Assembly (NCBI GenBank): GCA_034520215.1
Contig: JAXHNR010000001.1
Span: 186,001 to 250,000, forward strand
Direction of reading: 5' to 3'
Source of the DNA: Candidatus Krumholzibacteriota bacterium
Lineage (GTDB): Bacteria > Krumholzibacteriota > Krumholzibacteriia > Krumholzibacteriales > WJIX01
DNA: 64,000 nucleotides
Part shown: positions 42,263-51,398 of the stretch, in pieces
Layout of the letters: each line of letters begins with the position of its first letter
How positions within the stretch are numbered: position 1 is the stretch's first letter
The notes under the pieces: generated by a model
The model's database searches: none
The model's input: only the letters and a program-made list of their open reading frames with translations
What the model was told of the DNA's origin: nothing
Position numbers and translations under genes: made by a program

Positions 42263-42658
42263 ATGATCAAAGAAATTAGAGTAAGAACTAACAGGCGGAA
42301 CGAGCTGAGGGATATTACGGCTCAGATCAGCGCCGTAATAAATGAAAGTGAAATAGACGAGGGACTATGCCACATCTTCGTTCCTCACACAACTGCCGCT
42401 GTTACTATAAATGAAAAAGCGGATCCTGATGTGGCGGTGGATATTTCAGGCTCGCTCTCCAGGATTGTTCCAGCCGGATGGGATTACAAGCACGCGGAGG
42501 GAAATTCCGATTCACACATAAAATCTTCCTGCGTCGGGGCCTCTGAATTTATAATTATCAAGGATTCCAAGCCGTTATTGGGTACGTGGCAGGCAGTATT
42601 TTTCTGTGAATTTGACGGACCCAGGGCCAGAAGATGCGTAATACGTGTTTCAAAATAA
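42263..42658 (+). CDS. YjbQ/UPF0047-family protein
   Basis: The 131-residue protein matches the YjbQ (secondary thiamine-phosphate synthase-like) family along its whole length. It has the metal-site segment GLCHIFVPHTTAAVTINE, then ADPDVAVDISGSLSRIVP, HAEGNSDSHIKSSCVGAS and LGTWQAVFFCEFDGPRARRCVIRV. The HTTAAxxxNE and EGNSDSHIKSS motifs hold the conserved His/Asn/Asp residues. The physiological role of the family is unsettled; weak thiamine-phosphate synthase activity has been reported for YjbQ. It is a single gene, convergent with the barrel-protein gene. ATG follows AAAAGGACAGGCCGT. Confidence 0.95.
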   Translation: MIKEIRVRTNRRNELRDITAQISAVINESEIDEGLCHIFVPHTTAAVTINEKADPDVAVDISGSLSRIVPAGWDYKHAEGNSDSHIKSSCVGASEFIIIKDSKPLLGTWQAVFFCEFDGPRARRCVIRVSK

Positions 42659-42678
42659 ATTGGCCCCGGCAGATTCAG

Positions 42679-44199
42679 CTACCATGGGAAGAGATCGAAT
42701 GTAAAGCCGAGTGAGGCTTTTTCCTCCTGTATGAATAATGGAGATCTTTTACCTGTGTCAAAAACCAGTTCAAGGTCCGGATGATATGACTTTCGTTTTT
42801 GAGCTGGAAGGAGTTCCCGCAGAAGAAGCCTTATTCTAATCTTATGAAATTCTTCGAAGTTATCATTCATAAATGAAGGAAAAGAAGATTCCAGTGAATA
42901 AGAAAACTGTAAGGCGTAAAGCAATGTCCATGTAAAACGTGTTTTCAAAAAAGGTGTAATACTGCCGGAATTTGACTTACCCCCGATTTCACCGCCGGTT
43001 TCGTACCACGAATACCCGAAGCTCAGGTCCACGCCTTTGAAAACGCTGTAACAGAATTTATTATAATTATCAAAAAAATAATCAAGCCGGACTGTGCCCA
43101 AGGCCGAAAAACTCTGAGAAAATGATGGTATTTTGCCGCTTTCCTTCTCGGAGGTTATACGTTTGTGGTTATAGGATATTAGTAGAGAATACCTTAATTC
43201 CTTTACCCATACAGAACGCGATAATCTAATATCGAAGGTTCGCCGCCCCGACACATGAGGGTCACCGGCAGGGTGATATGTCACTTTGTCCCACTGTAGA
43301 GACGGGCATAGTTCCCATTTCTTTATTTTAAACCGCGGCTGTATATCTAGTTCCGAGGTTTCTCTGTTTTCAGAAAGTTCATATCCGTAACTAAAACGGT
43401 TAAGATTGTAGAGATTTCCGCTCTTCGAGAATGCGGGAGCTACATGGAGAGCGAAGAAAGATTTGCAAGGGCATTTTCCCTCTGCCGCATTAAAGTAGAA
43501 CGGGTCGCATATAAGGTCAAAGACTATGTGATCACTTTTATTTATTCTGTAAGTTACTCTGTAGCATTTTTTCCCTTTGAGTTTTCCGGATGAAAGAATC
43601 ACTGTATTCTTGTCATAATCGATCCTTACTTTTGATGGAGTAAAACCGGAGGATTTTTTGTCACTCAGATCCAGTATTGTAAAATCTGAAGGATCGGGAT
43701 TTTCCGGAGTATTTATTTGTCCGTCGGAACCAGAAAATGTAAGCTCAATCCAGTAATGACCCCGGGCGAAAAAGAGTACTCCTCTAGCGGGTTTGACAGC
43801 CGCGGTTGAATTTGAAAAAGCGGCAGCTACAGATACCAGCGTATTCAGGAATGCTCTTCGCGTGGTTCTCCATAAATCAATCTTCCGCCCTTTATCATAA
43901 GCGCCGGACCGCAGAAGATGTTCACCGAATTGGACGAAGGTTTCCACCCTGTCATAATGAGAATTAATTTTTTTACTGTTAAGTCCCGTCCTGGCGGCAA
44001 GATCCTCGAATATTTCATCAAGCTGTTTTTCTCCCGCGAGGTATTGACTGTTGAAATCGCCTATTGAAAAGGGGGCAGTTATGTGGAAAAATAATTTCAG
44101 AAAATCATTTTTATCTATACCTGTTCTCTTTGTAAAACAATCGGTCAGGTCTGATCTTATTTGTATTCTTTTTTCCCGCCAGCTGAGGTCATCAATCAA
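42679..44199 (-). CDS. Hypothetical protein: unknown N-terminal domain and C-terminal beta-barrel-like region
   Basis: The 506-residue product starts at TTG 44199 after AAGGAGAGG; no ATG fits. Residues 1-105 are helical and charged (LKLFFHITAPFSIGDFNSQYLAGEKQLDEIFEDLAART). A hydrophobic segment (AFLNTLVSVAAAFSNSTAAV) is followed from about 140 by amphipathic strands, ending with FTFDLFPW. Such a C-terminal aromatic residue and the repeated Y/W/F-x-x patterns (LRYSLLISYNHKRI, LSFGYSWYETGG) resemble an outer-membrane barrel. There is no N-terminal signal peptide, which is odd for a barrel. The hydrophobic stretch near residue 115 might be an internal export signal, making the annotated N-terminus a fusion or an error. 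I do not recognise the family. Confidence 0.65.
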   Translation of the reverse strand: MIDDLSWREKRIQIRSDLTDCFTKRTGIDKNDFLKLFFHITAPFSIGDFNSQYLAGEKQLDEIFEDLAARTGLNSKKINSHYDRVETFVQFGEHLLRSGAYDKGRKIDLWRTTRRAFLNTLVSVAAAFSNSTAAVKPARGVLFFARGHYWIELTFSGSDGQINTPENPDPSDFTILDLSDKKSSGFTPSKVRIDYDKNTVILSSGKLKGKKCYRVTYRINKSDHIVFDLICDPFYFNAAEGKCPCKSFFALHVAPAFSKSGNLYNLNRFSYGYELSENRETSELDIQPRFKIKKWELCPSLQWDKVTYHPAGDPHVSGRRTFDIRLSRSVWVKELRYSLLISYNHKRITSEKESGKIPSFSQSFSALGTVRLDYFFDNYNKFCYSVFKGVDLSFGYSWYETGGEIGGKSNSGSITPFLKTRFTWTLLYALQFSYSLESSFPSFMNDNFEEFHKIRIRLLLRELLPAQKRKSYHPDLELVFDTGKRSPLFIQEEKASLGFTFDLFPW

Positions 44200-44315
44200 T
44201 CAGTTTTACCTCTCCTTAAGTAAAAAAAGATGAATGCTTATGTAATAAAAGAGAATCTCTTGCCTGAGATTACTTTAGGATAATGTAAAGAGGATGTCAA
44301 TGACGATTGAGGGTT

Positions 44316-44597
44316 GGAGTTCCCCCAATTTTTACATGTTCTTTGTATATCCGGCTATTGGTATTGTCAAAAACGCCGTCTATTTCCCCTGCGAGGAAAT
44401 AGCGTCTCCCGCTCTCAGATTCGCTCTTTCCCATTTCCTTAAAGGAAATGGGAAAACCATGCCCGCTCGTCTTCCGAGAGGGTTTTGAAATACCAATAGC
44501 CGGATAGAAACTAAATATCAATTCCACTTATCATTATGGGTAATTACGTGATAGTTATGTCATTAGTAAATATTGCCCTGATTTTTGGGGAATGTCC
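44316..44597 (+). mobile_element. Cloverleaf MITE-like element, copy C (282 bp, diverged)
   Basis: Left end GGAGTTCCCCCAATTTTTAC starts at 44316; right end ATTTTTGGGGAATGTCC ends at 44597. The closing stem is 44351-44372 with 44483-44503 (CCGGCTATTGGTATT arms, one bulged G), different in sequence from copies A and B yet fully paired. H1 is CTATTTCC/GGAAATAG (44380-44387/44395-44402) with loop CCTGCGA. H2 is a 12-bp stem (44427-44438/44444-44455). H3 is CTCG/CGAG (44466-44469/44475-44478). CGATTGAGGGTT before the left end and CGATTGAGTGAA two bases after the right end agree at 9 of 12 positions, as for a decayed target duplication. Confidence 0.8.
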
Positions 44598-44718
44598 TGC
44601 GATTGAGTGAAGGATAAAAGTCAGCCAATTTTTTCGTTTTCAATAGAATAGAGGGTTATATAGATTTTAAATGCCGGAAAGCTTAAAATTATTTAATTTC
44701 AATATGAAGATAAAAAAA

Positions 44719-44904
44719 TGCCGTTTGGATTTGACCTCAAACTCCTGTAAGAAATGAAAAGCGATCCTAAGGGACTCTCAACGGAGTGTAGAAGGTTACC
44801 TGAAATCAGGTGGAGGCCTTTTCCAAATAAGCGGCTCATCTCCTAGGGGAAGAGATGGGGTTTATGGTAGGAAGGAAAAGACCTCCCAATGAATCCAAAC
44901 GGCA
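44719..44904. ncRNA. Candidate structured RNA or palindromic element with multi-helix fold
   Basis: TGCCGTTTGGATT (44719-44731) is the exact complement of AATCCAAACGGCA (44892-44904). Inside lie GGAGGCCTTTTCC (44812-44824) with GGAAAAGACCTCC (44874-44886, one mismatch) enclosing CATCTC/GAGATG, plus hairpins ACTC-TCAACG-GAGT (44774-44787) and ACCTG-AAAT-CAGGT (44798-44811). GACCTC occurs both at 44733 and 44880, so two folds compete for GGAGGCC. Orientation is open. On the minus strand the closing stem runs directly into seven T. On the plus strand a T-run follows at 44933-44939. No coding frame is present. I could not match it to tmRNA, RNase P, SRP or 6S RNA. A short inverted-repeat mobile element is the alternative. 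The rest of 44598-45071 is AT-rich with no gene. Confidence 0.55.
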
Positions 44905-45071
44905 AACTCTGTTTCAAATTTATTCTAGAGGCTTTTTTTATTCAACCTCCGATATTTTTACCGATAATTTCTATTAATCCAATTTAACTTTACTAATTTT
45001 ATAATGGTCCCGTCTGCTTATTCATTAAAATGATACATTATTTACACTGGAAGGTCTATAGGGGAAATACA

Positions 45072-45740
45072 CTATTTTTTTTGAATATCGGATTCTATCA
45101 GACCTATTTTTATCGCGTATCTGACAAGTCCCGCAGTATCATGAATATCTATTCTGGTTTTTATATTTGCCCTGTGATTTTCGACTGTTTTGACACTTAT
45201 ATATAGATTTTCTGCGATTTCTTTGCTTGTATATCCTTCAGCTATCAATTGAAGTATTTCCATCTCCCTGTTTGTCAGCCTTCTGAATTCATCTATTTTC
45301 TTACCGGACTTGACCATTTTATTATAATTATCCAGCAGATCCCCGGGAAGCGACGGGGATAGAAATATATTGCCGTGCATAACCTTTTCTATCGCTTCAA
45401 TCAGGACATCCGACGCGGTTTCTTTCAGAATATATCCTTTTGCTCCAGCCTCGAGGGCTTTATAGACATAACTTTCATCAGAATGGATAGTCAGCATCAA
45501 AACTTTAATGTCAGGATGATATTTTGTGATTTGCCGAGTAGCTTCTATTCCTCCGAGTTTGGGCAAACTTATATCCATTACAACCAGATCTGGATTTAAT
45601 TCATCGGTTAGCTCAATTCCGGTTCTTCCATCCTCGGCTTCTCCGACTACATCAATTTCTTCGTCCTCGAGCAGTCTTTTTAAACCCTGCCTTAGAATCG
45701 TATGATTCTCAACCAGCAGAACCTTTAGGTTGTTGAGCAT
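45072..45740 (-). CDS. NarL/LuxR-family response regulator with altered acidic pocket
   Basis: The 222-residue protein has a receiver domain (1-120) with phospho-acceptor D56 in DLVVMDISLP, then T and K positions in LMLTIHSDE and GYILKETA. A LuxR-type helix-turn-helix follows at about 155-215 (LTNREMEILQLIAEGYTSKEIAENLYISVKTVENHRANI). The acidic pair before the receiver helix, normally DD or ED, is E11-N12 (LLVENH), which may weaken Mg binding and phosphorylation. No histidine kinase is adjacent, so it is an orphan. It binds DNA as a dimer and its targets are unknown. ATG follows GCGGAGGTAAAA. The next genes on either side are divergent or far away. Confidence 0.92.
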   Translation of the reverse strand: MLNNLKVLLVENHTILRQGLKRLLEDEEIDVVGEAEDGRTGIELTDELNPDLVVMDISLPKLGGIEATRQITKYHPDIKVLMLTIHSDESYVYKALEAGAKGYILKETASDVLIEAIEKVMHGNIFLSPSLPGDLLDNYNKMVKSGKKIDEFRRLTNREMEILQLIAEGYTSKEIAENLYISVKTVENHRANIKTRIDIHDTAGLVRYAIKIGLIESDIQKK

Positions 45741-45979
45741 TTTTACCTCCGCGGGTATTATTACTCTAACTCTGATTGTTGTTCTATGAAGATAGTCCTG
45801 ATCCCCTTAGTAATCCTATTTCACCCTTATATTAACATAATATCAAATAGAATTTCTATTCTTTTTTTTAATTATTTTGTATTTCCTCTCTTGTCCGCGG
45901 GTTTGGGTTACGCGTATAATCTTCTTTATATTCATGGTTGATTCAATGTCGTAATGTTGAAATAAAAGAGGTGCCCTGA

Positions 45980-47254
45980 ATGATCGCTATGGAGATAGAA
46001 GAAAGAACTTGGCTGCGGTGGGTAATACTTGGCGTAATAAGTATTATTCTTTTTGGTTCATACTACGTTTATGATGTTTTCAGTCCCATAAACGACTTCA
46101 TTCAGAATTCGATGGGAATAGATAATTCGACTTACGGGTTACTGGCGACATTTTATTCCCTTCCAAACCTGCTTTTTCTCGTTGTTCTGGCAGGTGTTAT
46201 ACTTGATAGAGCCGGAATCAGGAAAGCCGGAATTATCTTTGGACTCCTCTGTGTTATTGGTTCTTTAATTACAACCCTTGCTGCCGGAAGGTCTTTTACA
46301 TGGATGCTGATAGGAAGAATGGTGTTCGGGTTTGGTTCCGAAGCTGTGATTCTGGTTGTAAACAAGGTAATAGCTAAATGGTTTAAGGGCAAGGAACTCG
46401 GATTTGCTTTCGGTATGAATATAGTCATCTGCCGTCTCGGTACGGTAGCCGCCCTGAACAGTTCGGCTCAAATCATGAACCGTTTCGGCTCTTGGCGATG
46501 GTCTGTCTGGGCCGGGACAATAGTGATGTTTCTCTCTTTTCTCGCCTTTCTTGTCTATATATATCTCGAGCGGATAAATGAAGAAAGATTGGCAAAAGTG
46601 GTTGAAGAGGAAGAGAAGTTCAAAGTCAGTGAAGTATTGAAGTTCGGGCCCTCTTTCTGGTATATATCCATTCTTTGCGTGACATTTTATTCGGCCATGT
46701 TTCCATTTCTTATTCACGCGCCAAGGCTGCTTCAGCTCCAATTTGGAATGAGCGCGGCAAAAAGCGGATTCTACACTTCACTGGCGACATGGGCTACCAT
46801 TTTCTGTACGCCGCTTTTTGGACTGCTTGTGGATAAAAAGGGGTGGAGGGTCTTGATCATGATTATTGGTTCTCTGCTTCTTTTTCCCGCTCACCTGATG
46901 CTGGGGTTGACGCGTGTACATCCTGCTGTTCCGTTCCTTCTTATGGGTGTGTCTTTCTCTCTGGTTCCGGCGGCTTTATGGCCGGCAGTTCCGATTATTA
47001 TACGTGAAAGGTATCTGGGTACGGCATACGGTCTTATAGGATGGGTGCAGAATATCGGACTTACTGTATTTCCATGGGTTGGGGGTTTATTAGTTGATAA
47101 AGCCGGTGGAAGTGATTATACGTATATGCAGATAATGTTTGCTTCTCTCGGGTTTGTGGGACTTTTGTTTTCGTTCCTTCTCAAGGCGTCGGACAGAAAG
47201 AATAATCTCGGGCTTGAACTACCGAGCAGAGAAGCTCAGACTGAGAAAAATTGA
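45980..47254 (+). CDS. Major facilitator superfamily transporter
   Basis: The 424-residue protein has twelve predicted membrane spans. The A-like motif between TM2 and TM3 is GVILDRAGIRKAGI, and the equivalent in the second half is GLLVDKKGWRVLIM. LIGRMVFGFGSEAVILVVNKVIAKWFKGKELGFAFGMNI is the TM4-TM5 region with the WFKGKE(L/R) element. The closing loop EEEEKFKVSEVLKFGPSFW separates the two halves. It resembles nitrate/oxalate-formate-like and MFSD1-like carriers rather than drug pumps. Substrate is unknown. A single gene, convergent with the broken S9 peptidase gene. Confidence 0.9.
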   Translation: MIAMEIEERTWLRWVILGVISIILFGSYYVYDVFSPINDFIQNSMGIDNSTYGLLATFYSLPNLLFLVVLAGVILDRAGIRKAGIIFGLLCVIGSLITTLAAGRSFTWMLIGRMVFGFGSEAVILVVNKVIAKWFKGKELGFAFGMNIVICRLGTVAALNSSAQIMNRFGSWRWSVWAGTIVMFLSFLAFLVYIYLERINEERLAKVVEEEEKFKVSEVLKFGPSFWYISILCVTFYSAMFPFLIHAPRLLQLQFGMSAAKSGFYTSLATWATIFCTPLFGLLVDKKGWRVLIMIIGSLLLFPAHLMLGLTRVHPAVPFLLMGVSFSLVPAALWPAVPIIIRERYLGTAYGLIGWVQNIGLTVFPWVGGLLVDKAGGSDYTYMQIMFASLGFVGLLFSFLLKASDRKNNLGLELPSREAQTEKN

Positions 47255-47293
47255 AATATTATTAAATTTATTGAGGGTTCGCGCCGCAATATT

Positions 47294-50200
47294 TCAATCC
47301 TTTAGAATACCTAACAAATCTCTTTCAATGGATTCTTGAACCGTTTCGACGATTCTGCCGATTTCTTTATCTTTTTCCATAAGGATTACGGTGGCTACAG
47401 CTTTGATGCTGTAGGATTTTCTCACCGAGTCTGACCAGCTCAGCATTTCTTCAGTAATGTTATTGGTTTTTTCAGCCCCGAAGCTTGTAACGGCCAGCAT
47501 CTTGATCTTTGACAGGGGATAGCCGGCTAATTCCAGCACTTTCCAGAGTCTGGGAACCAATTGCCTTGAATCAGGGCACCAGGTACCCAGAATACATGTG
47601 ATATTGATATCCTCCTTGAGGGCTTCCGCGAGTTCAGATACCAGATGCATGTCGGGTTCATATTCGTAATATTCAATATCCCATTCGGGAATATTCTTGC
47701 GAATATCCTCTATGGTAATTTCTCCAGTCAGAAATGTGCCCCACTCTCTGTCTTTCACTACTTTCAGTCCGAGTTTTGCGGGTTCTGTTTCACACTTTGC
47801 TGGCTTCTTGTCCTTTCCCCCGATAGGAGGGTACATATTGTTCCACCACTGAGGCTCCTCTTTAAGCCATTTGTCAAACCAGGCCAGGATCGCGTCCGAC
47901 CACTTGATTCTCTTCTGATAATCCAGGATAAAGTGGTTTTGTCCCGCGAAGCGTATATATTCCACTTCTTTGCCTAAAAGTTTCAGGGCAGTGTACATCT
48001 GTTCACTTTCCCCGGTTGGGACATTCGTGTCGCTTTCTCCGTGAAGGAGCAACAGCGGAGTAGTTACCTTATCAGCGGAAAAGAGAGGACTCTGGTCGAT
48101 ATAGATCTCCGGATTGTTCCAGGGAAAACTCTCAGCGGCGGATACCGCGTTATAGGCGTATCCCCAGTATCCTTCACCCCAATAGCTGGATATCGAACTG
48201 ATACCGGCGTGTGATATCGCCGCGGCGGAGGAGTGTTTTCTCCGTTCTTGTTATCGAAGCTCGGTCATAAAGCCGCCGTATCGAAGCCCCGATACATCCA
48301 AGCCTCTGGCTAGGGTCTTCCGAAACGAATGCAGCTTTTAAGGATCCGTTTCGTGCCTTCTATTATCTGACCGGATACCACCCTGCCCCAGTCATTGACG
48401 TGTGCGGTTGAGAATTCCTGTCCGAACCCGGTCGCTCCGGCGGGTTGAAGCACATAAACAATATATCCCATCGACGCCCACAGGTTCTTCGGGTATCTTC
48501 CGCCGAAGCCGCGGCTGACAGGCGATGTTCCTCCATAATAATAGACAATGCATGGATATGTTCTGTCAGAGTCAAAATCAGGAGGGTGAGTGCGACGCGG
48601 CCAGTGATCTTCTGTTCCGGTGGTTGATGTAAAATTCCATTCTTCAACACTTGTCTTTCCTGATTATGCTATACGCAGTATTGATTTTTCAGGCGGGATC
48701 GTATATCTCTTTCGACCTGTTTCTTTCAAGGTCTATCCTGTAGAGTGTCTGGTGTTTATCCGCTGACATGCCCGCGAATACCGCGACCGGTTTCTCGCTG
48801 GCTAGATCGCCCGATGAGACTACATCACCGCAGCGGGTATTGCAGCATTTGTAAACGTTCCGCTGACTGCGAGAGAATATCTGAACAGCCCGACAAGCGA
48901 TTTGTCCTCGGCAACAATATATATCGATAGCGTTGTCCGATTCCGACCAGACGGTGGGCTCTCCTCACGGCGGGCTTGAATTGCTTCGTTACCGCTTTGA
49001 TATCTCCTGTTTTATGGTTGAAGATATACAGCTGGCCGTCGTAATCATTCGGAATAGTATTTTCCGGAACATTCTTCCCTGTCTTTCCGAAAGACGAAGG
49101 ACCTGCCGATATAAGTATTTTGTTTCCGTCAGGCGACCACATGGCGCTATTGAACCAGCGTCCTTCCCAGAGAAGATCCCTTTTTTCTTCCTTCAGGTTC
49201 ACTAGAACAAGTTCTGTTTTATTATAAGGCCTTTCTGAGAGCTCTTCGTAATTACGCGTGATGAGTATTTTTTCGCCGCCGGGATGTATGCCGGCGAGAC
49301 GAGAGGTGTGTTTCCCCGTTGTGATCTTCCTTCTTGTACCGTTATTGACAGACAGTAGATAGAGGAATGACCTGTGACGGCCAAAACTAGTCCGGTCATA
49401 GATGCCAAGGAGTCTCTTTACTCCGTCATCGTTCTTTTCAGCTTTCTCAGATGCTGAATAGATTATGAAATCACCTTTTGGACTCCATTTATAATTCTCG
49501 AATCTTATGATTTTTTCAGCGATTATTTTATCATCTCCGGATTCGATATCTATTAATCTTATTGATGTTTTCTTTTTGTCGGATACAGTGTAGGAAAGCG
49601 ATTTTCCGTCCGGAGTCCATTGAAATCCGTTCGTACCTTCACCGCAGATTATTGTTCTTACAAGCTCTCCGTTTTCCGTCTTTCTGATTTCCAGGCTTGT
49701 TTCTCTGTCTCCATCCCGGGAAATAACCCTGCTGATCTTCAAAGCGGCAAGGTCTCCTTCAGGGGAAAGCCCGACATTGGTTATATGAGGCGAATCAAGA
49801 ATGTCCGAGATAGTTATATTTCTAACGGGAGTAAGGGATAAAATCAGATTATCCGCTTGCGGCTGAGGCGTTTCTACGAAGGCGGAAAAATTCCACGGGG
49901 AAATTGTATCTCCCGGAGCGCGAACCGTTTTTACAATTATAGTGTGTTTCCCTCTCTTAAGATTTACCGTTCCTTTTTTGTAATCTTCTGTTTCACCATC
50001 CTTGCTTTCTATTATCTCTTTTCCGTCTATCATTACTTTATAGGGTGATGTCCCTTTTGTTTTGAATTGCAATTTTGTCCATCTCGGCAATTCAATGTAT
50101 GAAGCCAGGTATGCGGTTTCAGGTTTGTCCGAACCGGTCAAGAGATCAATGCCCTCATTGCCGGCTTCCTCGGTCTTCCAGGAGAATTCCTCTCGGACAG

Positions 50201-50474
50201 GAAAAATGATCTTCTTCCCGGCTTCGGGTTTAAGCTGTCCTGCCGGGATGAAATCGTAAGACAGAAGAAATATTTCTTCTGTTTCCTCTTTACTTTCTTC
50301 ATTAAATGTCGGGAAGGGGGTAGATACGGGGCCGAGAACCAGCCATTCTTTGATTTCAATACTGCTGTCTTCTTCGGCGGGAGATGACAACTCTTCAGCC
50401 CCGGCTTCGGGGATAATATATATAAAGGAAAGGACGCAGATAAACGTCAATAGGGCTATTTTAAAAGATCTCAT
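47294..50474 (-). pseudogene. S9 prolyl-oligopeptidase with C-terminal thioredoxin-like domain, broken by clustered frameshifts
   Basis: The N-terminal part (ATG 50474; signal MRSFKIALLTFICVLSFIYII, then a beta-propeller with WTPDGKSLSY and WSPKGDFIIY) is open to about 48970. The C-terminal part from 48052 to 47294 is open and holds the Asp and His of the triad (LLHGESDTNVP, FAGQNHFI). It is fused to a thioredoxin-like domain with GTWCPDSR. Between 48230 and 48970 the frame changes at least six times. Pieces such as PTVWSESDNA, IYIVAEDKSLVGLF, GGRYPKNLWASMGYIVYVLQP and GASYGGFMT (catalytic Ser) lie in different frames. All expected S9 segments are present in order. Lesions are confined to about 0.75 kb, so either recent decay or local assembly error is possible. 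Confidence 0.85.
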
Positions 50475-50674
50475 GATTTCCTTTCGGCTGAATAATTTAT
50501 TCAACAATTCAGACAATGTTATTATTTTTCCGGTAATTTTTCAAGAAGCACTTAACGTTATACTCAATAATATTTGAATAATGAATATAAAATGGCTATT
50601 TTAGAAAATATAATATATTTAGAGTGCGATAGGTTATCGAAGATAAGAGTTGTGTATAAAGATGGAGAGTTTCT

Positions 50675-51175
50675 ATGAGAAAAATCAGTAGAGTCGTACT
50701 TACCGGTATTATTCTTTTTGCCTTCTCCGGATGCGGTGGAAGCGGGGATGACGGGCCCTCCGCCAAGTGGCATTCGGTTGAAGAAGGGTTAAGTCTCGCG
50801 GAAAATGAAGATAAGACTGTTGTAATAGATTTCTATACTTCCTGGTGCAAATGGTGTGATGTAATGGAAGAGCGCACATTTTCTGAGCAGAAAGTCGTGA
50901 AATACTTAGAAAAAAACTTTATCTGTGTCAGAGTTAACGCTGAGGACAAAGAAAATACATTTATTTACAGGGGAGATGAGTATTCCCCCCGCTCACTTGC
51001 TGGAAAATTCGGTGTCAAGGGCTACCCTTCTCTGGCATATTTAGAGAGTGACGGGGAACTGATTCAGGTTGTACCGGGGTTTATTCCTCCGGCGACTTAT
51101 ATTAAAGTATTAAAGTATTTCAGAGAAGGACATTATAAAAAGGACGTTTCGCTCAAGGACTTTTTAGAGGCCTGA
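50675..51175 (+). CDS. Thioredoxin-fold lipoprotein (DUF255/SoxW-like)
   Basis: The 166-residue protein has a lipoprotein signal (LTGIILFAFSGC, Cys20) and a thioredoxin domain. DKTVVIDFYTSWCKWCDVMEERTFSEQKVVKYLEKNF contains the CxxC site WCKWC; VKGYPSLAYLESDGE carries the cis-proline. The CKWC dipeptide and the F(T/S)xxxV pattern are those of thioredoxin_7 proteins that act as periplasmic disulfide reductases. Its position next to the S9-thioredoxin fusion, from which it is divergent, is notable but may be chance. ATG follows GATGGAGAGTTTCT. Partner unknown. Confidence 0.9.
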   Translation: MRKISRVVLTGIILFAFSGCGGSGDDGPSAKWHSVEEGLSLAENEDKTVVIDFYTSWCKWCDVMEERTFSEQKVVKYLEKNFICVRVNAEDKENTFIYRGDEYSPRSLAGKFGVKGYPSLAYLESDGELIQVVPGFIPPATYIKVLKYFREGHYKKDVSLKDFLEA

Positions 51176-51398
51176 TACCCATTAAAAAATGCGGTTCTGC
51201 CCTTAGAGGAGGACATCCTGTATACAGCTGTTTAGAGCTTTCTTTTTCTTGGGCCGGTCAAAGAGTATTTTGTTTTAACTGGACAAATTAATCTTATAAA
51301 GTAAATTTGAATAGACGGCACGATTATGAAACGCTTTTCGATTCATCTTCGTAATGCTTTATTTAATATTGGTTTTTAAGTTGTAAGGGAGGTCATTG

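Noticed and set aside
44719-44904. Assignment of the structured element to 6S RNA, tmRNA, SRP RNA or RNase P RNA
   Set aside because: None of the conserved sequences of those RNAs is visible, and the fold is a multi-branch junction rather than the 6S rod.
48363-48650. 95-codon minus-strand frame within the S9 region, and the possibility that its stops are Sec codons
   Set aside because: The true S9 protein sequence in this stretch lies in several other frames joined by indels. The breaks are frameshifts, not single in-frame TGA codons, so selenocysteine does not explain them.
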